Shown here in pieces: positions 47,395-54,387 of a stretch of 64,000 nt of DNA. Origin of the DNA: JBHHUI01 sp965248775 (GTDB lineage Bacteria > Chloroflexota > Anaerolineae > Anaerolineales > JBHHUI01); assembly GCA_965248775.1 (NCBI GenBank), contig OZ252150.1, positions 372,001-436,000 of the forward strand, given 5' to 3'. A program made the translations under genes and the position numbers. Positions within the stretch are counted from its first letter, which is position 1, and the number at the start of each line of letters is the position of its first letter. The notes below the pieces were generated by a model that saw nothing but the letters and a program-made list of their open reading frames with translations, was not told where the DNA came from and did not search any database.

Positions 47395-47543
47395 TCCGTT
47401 TGCTCCTCTTCATCTGTCCAGCGCACGGACTCGAACACGGTTCGACACTTACGACAATAATATTGCGAGGCGATGAGAGTCTGCCCGAAGAGAGAGAGCA
47501 GTTCTGTGTCAGTTGATTCGCAGAATGCGCATGCCACCGGCAT
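47391..47543 (-). CDS. Stand-alone zinc-ribbon equivalent to the C-terminus of PaaD
   Basis: About 50 residues with two CxxC knuckles: CAFCESTDTELLSLFGQT and YYCRKCRTVFESV. This is the C-terminal zinc-binding part of PaaD, which in E. coli is fused to the DUF59 domain; here the DUF59 part is a separate gene at 48755. Starts other than ATG 47543 are possible (a GTG at 47627 would overlap paaC). It overlaps the enoyl-CoA hydratase gene by four bases. Confidence 0.7.
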   Translation of the reverse strand: MPVACAFCESTDTELLSLFGQTLIASQYYCRKCRTVFESVRWTDEEEQTD

Positions 47544-47593
47544 GTCTTTTTCGGTCTGACGAGGGCGCTGTGTTGGTGTTGTCAAAGATTGTT

Positions 47594-48343
47594 CTAGTGC
47601 GGTAGATCGCGCCGCAGAGGGTCCCACTGAGACCAGTCCGGCTCGGATGCGCTCGGCAGTAGTCCATGCGGAGTGAGCAGCGCATCAACCTGATGCAACC
47701 ATTGGGAGCGGATCGTCGTCATGGAAGCAGCCAGCACAGCCGCGGAGCAAAGACTATCCACGATCGGCTCATCCGGCGGACCGAACCATTCGAATGTCAG
47801 CAACCAGGCGTTGTTTATTGACTCACGCAGGCGCTGCTGGAGATCGTTTCTTTGTGCTAGGCGAGCCAACCAACTATCGCCGAAGACGCGATGGAAGCGC
47901 TCTTCCTGCAACACTTTACCCGCGCGTTGTTGGAGTGGTGCAAACTGCGAGTAGCGTAACGATTCGAAAACCAGCGCGAGTGCGCGATCCAGAAGCACGT
48001 TGAATGCGATTACATCCAGCCACGATTCCCAGGTCTGGTCAAGGAGGCGGGGACTGAAATACTCGCTACGGTCCTCGAGATCAGTTTCTGTGCCGAGTTC
48101 CGGCGGTGCACCGGGGCACGCGCGCAGCATGGAGAACAAGCTGCGCGCGTGCCCCAACTCGTCCTGAGTCATTGCAGAAGAACCAACCGCTGCCTCCAAG
48201 GCCGGTGCGCCGCCGAAGGCCCACTCGGAGAGTCGTTGGCCCATACGCTGTTTGGTATCCGCGAGAGAGAGCCCCCATTGGAGCAGGGCACTTGCAATCT
48301 GGGGATCTAGTTCAGCTGCAGTGTGATAACCCGGCGCGCTCAT
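47594..48343 (-). CDS. paaC: PaaC-like oxygenase structural subunit
   Basis: About 249 residues of the ferritin-like PaaC family: SLADTKQRMGQRLSEWAFG, SAMTQDELGHARSLFSML and QEERFHRVFGDSWL. PaaC pairs with PaaA but generally lacks a complete di-iron site. It is encoded after two PaaB-like genes and overlaps the second by four bases (ATG 48343 / stop 48340). An upstream in-frame start would add 21 non-conserved residues. Confidence 0.85.
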   Translation of the reverse strand: MSAPGYHTAAELDPQIASALLQWGLSLADTKQRMGQRLSEWAFGGAPALEAAVGSSAMTQDELGHARSLFSMLRACPGAPPELGTETDLEDRSEYFSPRLLDQTWESWLDVIAFNVLLDRALALVFESLRYSQFAPLQQRAGKVLQEERFHRVFGDSWLARLAQRNDLQQRLRESINNAWLLTFEWFGPPDEPIVDSLCSAAVLAASMTTIRSQWLHQVDALLTPHGLLPSASEPDWSQWDPLRRDLPH

Positions 48344-48534
48344 TCTTCTTCCTCGGTCAATACTTGGATAACGGCCTGCGCGGGGAACGCGATCAATTCG
48401 AGCCACTCCTCCGTATTCAGGCTTTGCATTGCAAGGCTCTGTGGGTCTTGCCCGGCAGCGACGTGTAGCGCGCGAACTTCTTCGAGCGGTTCGGTGTATT
48501 TCCGGCGTCCATAAATATAGAACGTGTCTGCCAC
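48340..48534 (-). CDS. PaaB-like protein 2
   Basis: A 64-residue protein from a GTG start: DTFYIYGRRKYTEPLEEVRA, LHVAAGQDPQSLAMQSLN, TEEWLELIAFPAQ. The repeat of a YxxFGR-type strand, a charged helix and an EWxEL strand is that of PaaB, but it is shorter than the usual 95 residues. It lies eight bases after another PaaB-like gene; the two could form a heterodimer in place of the normal PaaB. Confidence 0.65.
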   Translation of the reverse strand: MADTFYIYGRRKYTEPLEEVRALHVAAGQDPQSLAMQSLNTEEWLELIAFPAQAVIQVLTEEEE

Positions 48535-48542
48535 GGTTCGTT

Positions 48543-48758
48543 TCAGGCAGGCGCTTTCAGGGTGACGATGTCGTGCCGAGGGACGAGGATCATCTCGCTC
48601 CAGGTCCATTCGTTATAAAGCGTATAGGCATACATGCGGGCAAGCTGATTGTCGGTTGCGATAACGTTACCAACATGATGCATCGGCTCTTCTGATTTGA
48701 ACTTGGCGAAGACTTCATAGACATCGCCTTCAGGGGTCGTTTGTGGCAGATCGCTCAA
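48543..48758 (-). CDS. PaaB-like protein 1
   Basis: A 71-residue protein starting at TTG 48758, which overlaps the paaD stop by four bases (TTGA). The sequence YEVFAKFKSEEPMHHVGNVI, ATDNQLARMYAYTLYNEWTW and SEMILVPRHDIVTL follows the PaaB family more closely than the next gene does. PaaB is needed for the A/C oxygenase assembly, perhaps as a bridge to the reductase. The TTG start rests on the overlap alone. Confidence 0.7.
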   Translation of the reverse strand: MSDLPQTTPEGDVYEVFAKFKSEEPMHHVGNVIATDNQLARMYAYTLYNEWTWSEMILVPRHDIVTLKAPA

Positions 48759-49117
48759 GCGCGTACGCCCCAAGATTTGAGCTTCTCTATCCCTTTGGCT
48801 GTGAGCCGTTTCCGAGTCCAGGGAGGGTCCCATACGATCTCGATCTCAACAGCATCCACATCTGCTTCCAGCAACAAGCGTTCGCGGATGTCACCCACTA
48901 TAAATTCCATGCACGGGCAGCCCATTGCCGTGAAAGTCAGGTTCACATGTGCGCTGCTGCCTTCTTTGCGCAGGCCGTAGATCAAACCCATCTCGATGAT
49001 ACTCATCGGATACTCGGGATCGGTCACGTCCTGCAGCGCATGCCACAAACGAGCCTCCTCCGGGCTGATATCGGTGGGAATGCCCCGTGGTGTCCGCTCA
49101 GAGAGGGCCGCCGTCAT
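48755..49117 (-). CDS. paaD: PaaD-like DUF59 protein (without zinc ribbon)
   Basis: A 120-residue MIP18/DUF59 protein: LWHALQDVTDPEYPMSIIEM, then GLIYGLRKE, LTFTAMGCPCMEFIVGDIRE and IVWDPPWTRKRLTAKGIEKL. PaaD is required to assemble the iron cofactor of the Paa oxygenase. The usual C-terminal zinc ribbon is missing here and is encoded separately at 47391-47543. ATG 49117 overlaps the paaA stop by four bases (ATGA). Confidence 0.85.
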   Translation of the reverse strand: MTAALSERTPRGIPTDISPEEARLWHALQDVTDPEYPMSIIEMGLIYGLRKEGSSAHVNLTFTAMGCPCMEFIVGDIRERLLLEADVDAVEIEIVWDPPWTRKRLTAKGIEKLKSWGVRA

Positions 49118-50079
49118 TGGACGATTTCCTTCCATGTCAGGCCGGTGCTGCCATTGCCAATTAACTCGAGATAGCCGCGCTGGATTGAATCGACAAATTC
49201 TTTGTTCTTCGGGCCGCGTCCTTTCCAGCGCTCAAGGACAGCGTCCCAGGTGATCTGTCCTTCCTCGAAGAGCCAGCGCTTTTCGCCGGCGATGAAACGA
49301 CTCGGGAATGGGAAATCGACCACATATATTCCCTCATCTTTTTCGTAGTGCGCCGGTATGTCAAGTTCGAGATCGTTCAGGAAGGGAATTGCAGTCGCCA
49401 TCCATTGCTGGCGCAGTTCATCATTGGTGCCGCCTTTGAAGCCGTAGTCGATCTGTACGGTATGTCGTTTGAGATCATCCGGCAGGCCGAACCATTCGAC
49501 AGTAAGCGGAAACATCCAATCAACTGCCGTTTGGAGCTTTTTATGACCACCGGGTTGGGCATTGATTTTGCGCATCCAGGTTTCGCCGTGCCGCAGGTGG
49601 AAGTTTTCTTCTTTATCAACTTTGGCGAGGGCGCGCTTCCAAGGGCCGAAGCTGCCATTTTTGAAAACGTCTCCAAGAAGGACGAAGCCGGCCCGGTCGT
49701 AGAGCGCATTGGCAACGGCGAGTTCCGTCCATGTTTCCAGTGGAACATCGAAGGCATAAGGATATTTGAAGTCCTCCGGCCGGCGTTGATAGACGATGGC
49801 TTCTTTGCTCACACCAAGGTCTTCCAGCATGCGATAGGCGATGTGGGCATGGCCGAGTTCATCCTGGATGATGCCCATTGCGGATATAAAGGCATTAATG
49901 GAGGGAGCATCCTGCGCCGCGAGATAATAGGCCGGCGCGCTAATCAACTCTGTGTCGGCTGAGACCGTCAAAATGCGTTTCATGCCCTCCAAATAAAGAG
50001 GACTCATCTGGTCGATTGTTTCAACGAGTTTGCCGTCTTGTAATCTTTCGACGAGTTGTTGTTCGGTGACTGTGGTCAT
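49114..50079 (-). CDS. paaA: PaaA-like oxygenase catalytic subunit
   Basis: A 321-residue ferritin-like di-iron protein. Iron ligands are visible in IIQDELGHAHIAYR and KVDKEENFHLRHGETWMRK, plus an earlier glutamate near TELISAPAYY. In characterised bacteria PaaA catalyses epoxidation of phenylacetyl-CoA with PaaB, C, D and a reductase PaaE. No PaaE-type reductase lies in this cluster. Given the neighbouring 4-hydroxybenzoyl-CoA-reductase-like genes, the substrate may be another aryl-CoA. Confidence 0.9.
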   Translation of the reverse strand: MTTVTEQQLVERLQDGKLVETIDQMSPLYLEGMKRILTVSADTELISAPAYYLAAQDAPSINAFISAMGIIQDELGHAHIAYRMLEDLGVSKEAIVYQRRPEDFKYPYAFDVPLETWTELAVANALYDRAGFVLLGDVFKNGSFGPWKRALAKVDKEENFHLRHGETWMRKINAQPGGHKKLQTAVDWMFPLTVEWFGLPDDLKRHTVQIDYGFKGGTNDELRQQWMATAIPFLNDLELDIPAHYEKDEGIYVVDFPFPSRFIAGEKRWLFEEGQITWDAVLERWKGRGPKNKEFVDSIQRGYLELIGNGSTGLTWKEIVQ

Positions 50080-50084
50080 CCGTG

Positions 50085-50160
50085 GAGTCTCTGTGGAGCG
50101 ATTGGCGTGGAGCGTGGAGCGAAGGAGGTAGAGCGTAGGGCGTGGAGCGAGCAGGTAGAC
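50085..50160. repeat. Heptad array, left of the four-helix-bundle gene
   Basis: A degenerate tandem array of TGGAGCG-type heptamers on the plus strand (ATTGGCG, TGGAGCG, TGGAGCG, AAGGAGG, TAGAGCG, TAGGGCG, TGGAGCG) lies between paaA and the small gene. It is in inverted orientation to the array at 50584-50653. Confidence 0.75.
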
Positions 50161-50164
50161 GACA

Positions 50165-50569
50165 TTAGTTGTTTTGGCGTGGCTTCCATTTGTGTGGCTC
50201 AGATATCATGATCGACAGTTGCCGTGCAATGTGATCATAGTTGTCGTACAGATCGGCATGAACAGCCTCGTCTATATATTCAAAGCTGGATGCAAAATCC
50301 AACCAGACTTGCGTTTCTGACGATTCACTGGCTGCGTCGACCAACTTGCTAACAAAGTTCTTCGGATAGCGTCTGCGACGCCATGCTTCCGCAATATTGG
50401 CACAAACCGAGCGAGAGGAACGTCTCATTTGATCCACCAGACTATAACGCTCTTCCGACGGAAACGACTTTGGTAACTCGTGAATGCGCAGTGCCGGTTC
50501 GAAGGCTAGCTTATAGACTCTTAATTCGCGATGATCCTTAGCTGGACTTCTCTCTCGCGTATTCGCCAT
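50165..50569 (-). CDS. Four-helix-bundle (S23/Avd-like) protein
   Basis: A 134-residue protein of the 23S-rRNA intervening-sequence / bAvd family: DHRELRVYKLAFEPALRIHE, FPSEERYSLVDQMRRSSRSV, CANIAEAWRRRRYPKNFVSK and ETQVWLDFA. Family members sit in rRNA intervening sequences or near repeats, or (as Avd) help diversity-generating retroelements, but most have no known role. Here it lies between two inverted heptad arrays in the middle of a catabolic operon, with no reverse transcriptase, so it looks like cargo or the actuator of a small mobile unit. Confidence 0.88.
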   Translation of the reverse strand: MANTRERSPAKDHRELRVYKLAFEPALRIHELPKSFPSEERYSLVDQMRRSSRSVCANIAEAWRRRRYPKNFVSKLVDAASESSETQVWLDFASSFEYIDEAVHADLYDNYDHIARQLSIMISEPHKWKPRQNN

Positions 50570-50583
50570 AATCTACAATCTGT

Positions 50584-50653
50584 CGCTTCACGCTTCACGC
50601 TTCACGCTTCACGCTTCACGCTTCACGCTTCACGCCTAACGCCCCACGCCTCA
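50584..50653. repeat. Heptad array, right of the four-helix-bundle gene
   Basis: Seven exact copies of CGCTTCA in tandem, then CGCCTAA, CGCCCCA and CGCCTCA. Read on the other strand the unit is TGAAGCG, one base different from the TGGAGCG unit of the left array. The array ends at the stop codon of the enoyl-CoA hydratase gene. Confidence 0.85.
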
Positions 50654-51433
50654 AGCTCCCCGATAAACAGGTGCTCGCTTCTCAGCAAAGGCCGTAAAAC
50701 CCTCCTTTGCGTCTGCCGTATTAAATAGTGATCCGAACAACTCGCGTTCGCGTCTTAGGGCATCGCCGAGATTCATTGCTTCGCCGTCGTAAACAGCCCG
50801 CTTTATGGCAGCGATAGCAAGTGTCGCTCCAGAAGCCAGTTTCTGCGCATAGACTTCTGTTTCTGGAATGAGGTCTTCTGTTGGAAACAAACGATTGACG
50901 ATTCTCAGACACAAGGCCTCGTCAGGTCCGACCGGCTCGCCCGTAATCATCATTTCTAGGGCTTTATTTGAGCCGATCAAACGCGGAAGTCGCTGTGTGC
51001 CGCCATTGCCCGGAAGCAAACCCAGCGTCACTTCCGGCAAGCCAAGTCGATATTTCCCCTCGGCGGCGAAGCGTAGATCGCAGGCCAAGGCCGTCTCCAA
51101 ACCGCCACCCAGCGCGTGGCCATTGATGGCTGCCACATAGACTTTGTCGCTGGCCGCAATTTTATCCAGCGTGGCATGTGCAAAGTGGATCATCGCCATA
51201 TTCGCTGCGCTGTCGTTTGCCATAAATGCTTTGATGTCTGCGCCTGCGGAGAAGAATTTCTCGGAAGCGCTCCGCACGATGACCACTTTGACTTCAGCGT
51301 CGCTGTTTGCGGCTTCGATTGCTGCATCAAGATCGCGCATAAAGCCGATCTCATAGCTGTTCGCAGGTGGCCGATCGAAAGTGATGGTGCCGACGGAATC
51401 GTTTTTTGTGAACGTGACGACTTTTTCAGTCAT
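50651..51433 (-). CDS. Enoyl-CoA hydratase
   Basis: A 260-residue crotonase: TFDRPPANSYEIGFMRDLDA, FFSAGADIKAFM (oxyanion), NGHALGGGLETALACDLRFA and LPEVTLGLLPGNGGTQRL with the catalytic glutamate region. ATG 51433 has GAGGAGA seven bases upstream; the longer frame to 51622 overlaps the aldehyde dehydrogenase gene. The ring-derived enoyl-CoA is a plausible substrate, given the neighbouring aryl-CoA genes. Confidence 0.87.
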   Translation of the reverse strand: MTEKVVTFTKNDSVGTITFDRPPANSYEIGFMRDLDAAIEAANSDAEVKVVIVRSASEKFFSAGADIKAFMANDSAANMAMIHFAHATLDKIAASDKVYVAAINGHALGGGLETALACDLRFAAEGKYRLGLPEVTLGLLPGNGGTQRLPRLIGSNKALEMMITGEPVGPDEALCLRIVNRLFPTEDLIPETEVYAQKLASGATLAIAAIKRAVYDGEAMNLGDALRRERELFGSLFNTADAKEGFTAFAEKRAPVYRGA

Positions 51434-51445
51434 AATGTCTCCTCT

Positions 51446-51492
51446 ATTTCGTGGACCGTGGAGCGAATCACTATTCGCTTTACGCTCCACGA
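51446..51492. repeat. Solo palindromic heptad array
   Basis: GTGGACC, GTGGAGC, GAATCAC, TATTCGC, TTTACGC, TCCACGA: the outer CGTGGAGCG and CGCTCCACG-type arms are reverse complements. The unit matches the arrays beside the four-helix-bundle gene, but no gene lies between the arms. Confidence 0.65.
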
Positions 51493-51494
51493 AT

Positions 51495-52961
51495 TCATTC
51501 CCAATCGAGTCCGCCGAAGACGGCACCTTTGTCTTCAAGATAGTAATCCAGCCCTTCGAGTCCGTGCTCGCGGCCAATCCCCGAAGCCTTCGTGCCACCA
51601 AATGGCAATTCGTCGTAGCCATAGTGAATCTGGTTGATCCAGGTCACACCTGCATCGATTTCCCGGACGGCTTTATTAGCCCAGGTCATGTTGTGCGTCC
51701 AGATGGAGGAGCCGAGACCCCAAAGCGTATTGTTGGCTTTGGAAATGGCCTCATCAAGATCACCCACTTTCCAAACCGGCAGCACTGGTCCGAAGACTTC
51801 GTCGGTTGCCAGCTTGCAACCCTCGTCTACGTTTACGACAACGGCTGGCTCAAAGAAATTACCGCTCTCCAATTCGGGCTCCTCGGGGCGTTTCCCGCCG
51901 ATTAGGACTTCGGCGCCTTTGTCGACTGCGTCGGCAAGCTGCTCTTCGATTTCCTCACGTTGATACGCTGTGTGGAGTGGACCCATACGAATATTGGGCT
52001 TTTCCGGCTTACTGCTCGGATCGCCAACTCGATAGTTACCCACTTTCTTGAGCAAGCCGTCCATGAACTCGTCATAGACATCTTCGAAGAGATAGAGTCG
52101 TTTTACAGCTAAACATTGCTGGCCTGCGTTCCAATAGCGGCCGACTATCGCTCCGCTAACAGCCTTTTTGATGTTCGCATCGGGGCACACGATCATAGGA
52201 TCGGAACCACCTAGTTCCAATGTTATACGCTTGAACTCCGGCCCGGCAAGTTCCATTATGCGCCTGCCAGTTTCAGATGAGCCTGTCAGGGCCACACGCC
52301 GCACTGCCGGATCGCAGATCAATTGTTCTCCAACCGTGCTACCGCTGCCGGTTATGCACTGCAAAACCCCGGGCGGCAGTCCAGCTTCGTTCAACAGGCC
52401 GATAACCTTTAGTGTGGCAAGTGGGGTGCTGCGCGCTGGTTTGATGATGATCGGGCTGCCTGCCATCAGTGCGGGTCCGACCTTAGTGCCCATCAGGGTT
52501 AGCGGAAAATTCCAGGGCACGATGCCAACGCTCACACCCACCGGGCGTCGAACGATCATTCCATAGGAATGCTTGCCCATTGCAGGCGGCAATGGCACCT
52601 GCGCACCGCGTACTTTGCTCGCCAGCCCGGCATAGAATTCCATCCCATGCAGGAAGTGATGCAGCTCGCCCGCTGATTCAAAGAGTGGTTTGCCTTGCTC
52701 AGAAGTCAGCAGGGTGGTGATCTCTTTTGAATGTTCCTGCACTGCCTGAATCCCTTTGCGGAGCAGGGCAGCGCGATCATCTGGAGAGGTATCAGCCCAA
52801 GTCGGGAAGGCAGCTTGCGCGGCCTCGATGGCTCTATTTGCATCGTCCTCACCAGCCAGAGGGACACTATCCACAACCTGCCCGTTGGCCGGATTGATCA
52901 CTTCATATGTAGTACCATCAAGCGCGTCGGTCCACTCGCCGTTGATGTGCATCTGAGCCAT
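51495..52961 (-). CDS. Aldehyde dehydrogenase
   Basis: A 488-residue NAD(P)-dependent aldehyde dehydrogenase. It has VGIVPWNFPLTLMG, the general-base glutamate in ITLELGGSDPMIV and the nucleophile in GQQCLAVKR. The cysteine is in a QQC context rather than GQxC with T/R following, as in succinate-semialdehyde-type enzymes. It is divergent from the IclR regulator gene and upstream of the enoyl-CoA hydratase and paa genes, so it may be induced with them. Confidence 0.9.
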   Translation of the reverse strand: MAQMHINGEWTDALDGTTYEVINPANGQVVDSVPLAGEDDANRAIEAAQAAFPTWADTSPDDRAALLRKGIQAVQEHSKEITTLLTSEQGKPLFESAGELHHFLHGMEFYAGLASKVRGAQVPLPPAMGKHSYGMIVRRPVGVSVGIVPWNFPLTLMGTKVGPALMAGSPIIIKPARSTPLATLKVIGLLNEAGLPPGVLQCITGSGSTVGEQLICDPAVRRVALTGSSETGRRIMELAGPEFKRITLELGGSDPMIVCPDANIKKAVSGAIVGRYWNAGQQCLAVKRLYLFEDVYDEFMDGLLKKVGNYRVGDPSSKPEKPNIRMGPLHTAYQREEIEEQLADAVDKGAEVLIGGKRPEEPELESGNFFEPAVVVNVDEGCKLATDEVFGPVLPVWKVGDLDEAISKANNTLWGLGSSIWTHNMTWANKAVREIDAGVTWINQIHYGYDELPFGGTKASGIGREHGLEGLDYYLEDKGAVFGGLDWE

Positions 52962-52989
52962 GTTGGATACTCCTGGAGAATTGTGCGGT

Positions 52990-53051
52990 GTACGGAACGT
53001 CGTTCGTACTGTGCATCTGCATTATACGTATGTTGACCTTGCTGGTCAACA
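52990..53051. promoter_or_regulatory. Operator candidates in the ALDH-IclR divergent region
   Basis: Two palindromes lie in the 163-base gap: TGTTGACC-ttgct-GGTCAACA (53031-53051; perfect 8-bp arms) and GTACGGAACG...CGTTCGTAC (52990-53009; one extra base in the left arm). IclR regulators bind such sites between divergent genes. Confidence 0.55.
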
Positions 53052-53124
53052 AGCCGTATTGACTGGCGATAAATCAGGACATATAATCGTCCTTGACGAA
53101 CAGCGTTCTCTCACCCGATTTTTC

Positions 53125-53907
53125 ATGTCTGACCTTGTTCCAGCCGTTGACCGCGCATTTCGCATCCTGAGTGCTTATAAGCAGAATGGCGCTTCAGAGT
53201 TTGGTGTTTCTGAACTGAGCCGTTTGCTTGAAGTTAATAAAAGCACCGTGCACGACATCATGCAGACTCTTTGCGAGCATCGCATTCTGGAGCGCCACGA
53301 GGCGACTCGAAAGTATCGGCTCGGCTCGGCTTTGGTGGTGCTTGGCGATTTGGCTCGCCAGCGACGCGATATTCGTGTGTTGGCCCGCCCGCATCTCGCC
53401 CAGCTGATGGAAGCGACCGGAGCAACTGTCTTCCTCGGCGTCTTTGAAAACGAAGGTATAACAATCGTCGAGAAGGCCGCGGCCCCTGATGAACTCAGCA
53501 TCAACGCCCCCCTCGGTCAAAGGGTGGCATTTAGTGCAGGGTCATTCGGGCGTGCGTTTCTGGCCTTCATGTCGCCGGAAGAAGTTGATCGTTTGATTGC
53601 TGCGCACGGTCTGCGTGATTTTACACCTACGTCGATCATTTCTCCGGACACCCTTCGCACACGTTTGCAAACGGTGCGTGAGCATGGCTATGCAGTGGAT
53701 GAAGATGAAGAATATTTGGAGGGTGTCTGGGCGGTATCGGCCCCAATATTTTCGCACGATGGTGAGATCGCTGCGGCCATCACGGTGGTCGCTTTTACAA
53801 GCCATATGACAGCCGAGAAGAAGAGTGCTGCCATCGTTGCAACGACAGGAACAGCCCGCCAGATTTCAGAACAACTCGGCGCAACGGAGAACAATCGACA
53901 AAGTTGA
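53125..53907 (+). CDS. IclR-family transcriptional regulator
   Basis: A 260-residue regulator: winged helix at residues 8-70 (FGVSELSRLLEVNKSTVHDI) and the C-terminal effector domain (ARPHLAQLMEATGATVFLGV, PLGQRVAFSAGSFGRAFLAF, GYAVDEDEEYLEGVWAVSAP). ATG 53125 (MSDLVPAVDRAFRIL) matches the family start. IclR proteins in aromatic clusters respond to pathway acids. It probably controls both the divergent aldehyde dehydrogenase/paa side and the MaoC-ligase-reductase side. Confidence 0.88.
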   Translation: MSDLVPAVDRAFRILSAYKQNGASEFGVSELSRLLEVNKSTVHDIMQTLCEHRILERHEATRKYRLGSALVVLGDLARQRRDIRVLARPHLAQLMEATGATVFLGVFENEGITIVEKAAAPDELSINAPLGQRVAFSAGSFGRAFLAFMSPEEVDRLIAAHGLRDFTPTSIISPDTLRTRLQTVREHGYAVDEDEEYLEGVWAVSAPIFSHDGEIAAAITVVAFTSHMTAEKKSAAIVATTGTARQISEQLGATENNRQS

Positions 53908-53918
53908 GGGGAGGCCCC

Positions 53919-54386
53919 ATGACATTGCAGACAGTACTCGCAGACCTCGAATCTAAAGTGGGTCAGGAGACGTATGTCGGTGAATGGCTCGACATTGATC
54001 AAGAGCGCATCAGCCAGTTTGCCGACGCCACCGGCGATCATCAGTGGATTCATGTAGATGCCGAGCGCGCGGCCAGCGGCCCCGACGGTTCGACGATCAC
54101 CCATGGTTATCTAACGCTGGCTTTGATCCCGTTCCTGACCGATGTGGTGAGCGAAGAGAAGCCGCTCTACCCCGACATTCGTATGGGAATCAACTATGGC
54201 CTAAATCGCGTGCGCTTTCCGAATGCCGTCAAAGTGGGAGCACGTGTTCGCTCGCGGACCAAATTGGACAGTTATGAGGAAGTGGCTGGCAATGGTGTAC
54301 AGATCGTCAATTTGGTCACCATCGAGGTGGAAGGTGAAGAGAAGCCGGCCTGTGTGGCTGAGACAGTGATGCGCCTTTATTTCTGA
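53919..54386 (+). CDS. MaoC-like (R)-hydratase
   Basis: A 155-residue hot-dog-fold dehydratase with the catalytic segment FADATGDHQWIHVD (Asp and His) and SGPDGSTITHGYLTLALIP. It hydrates an enoyl-CoA in the (R) sense. ATG 53919 follows GAGGGGAGG. It ends one base before the ligase gene, so these genes are coupled. Confidence 0.88.
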   Translation: MTLQTVLADLESKVGQETYVGEWLDIDQERISQFADATGDHQWIHVDAERAASGPDGSTITHGYLTLALIPFLTDVVSEEKPLYPDIRMGINYGLNRVRFPNAVKVGARVRSRTKLDSYEEVAGNGVQIVNLVTIEVEGEEKPACVAETVMRLYF

Positions 54387-54387
54387 C

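Noticed and set aside
50584..50653. CRISPR array
   Set aside because: Units are 7 bp and contiguous with no spacers; no cas genes are near.
50581..50728. A plus-strand open frame with repeated SRFTLHA peptides
   Set aside because: It is only the translation of the heptad array at 50584-50653; the real gene content there is the array and the end of the enoyl-CoA hydratase gene.
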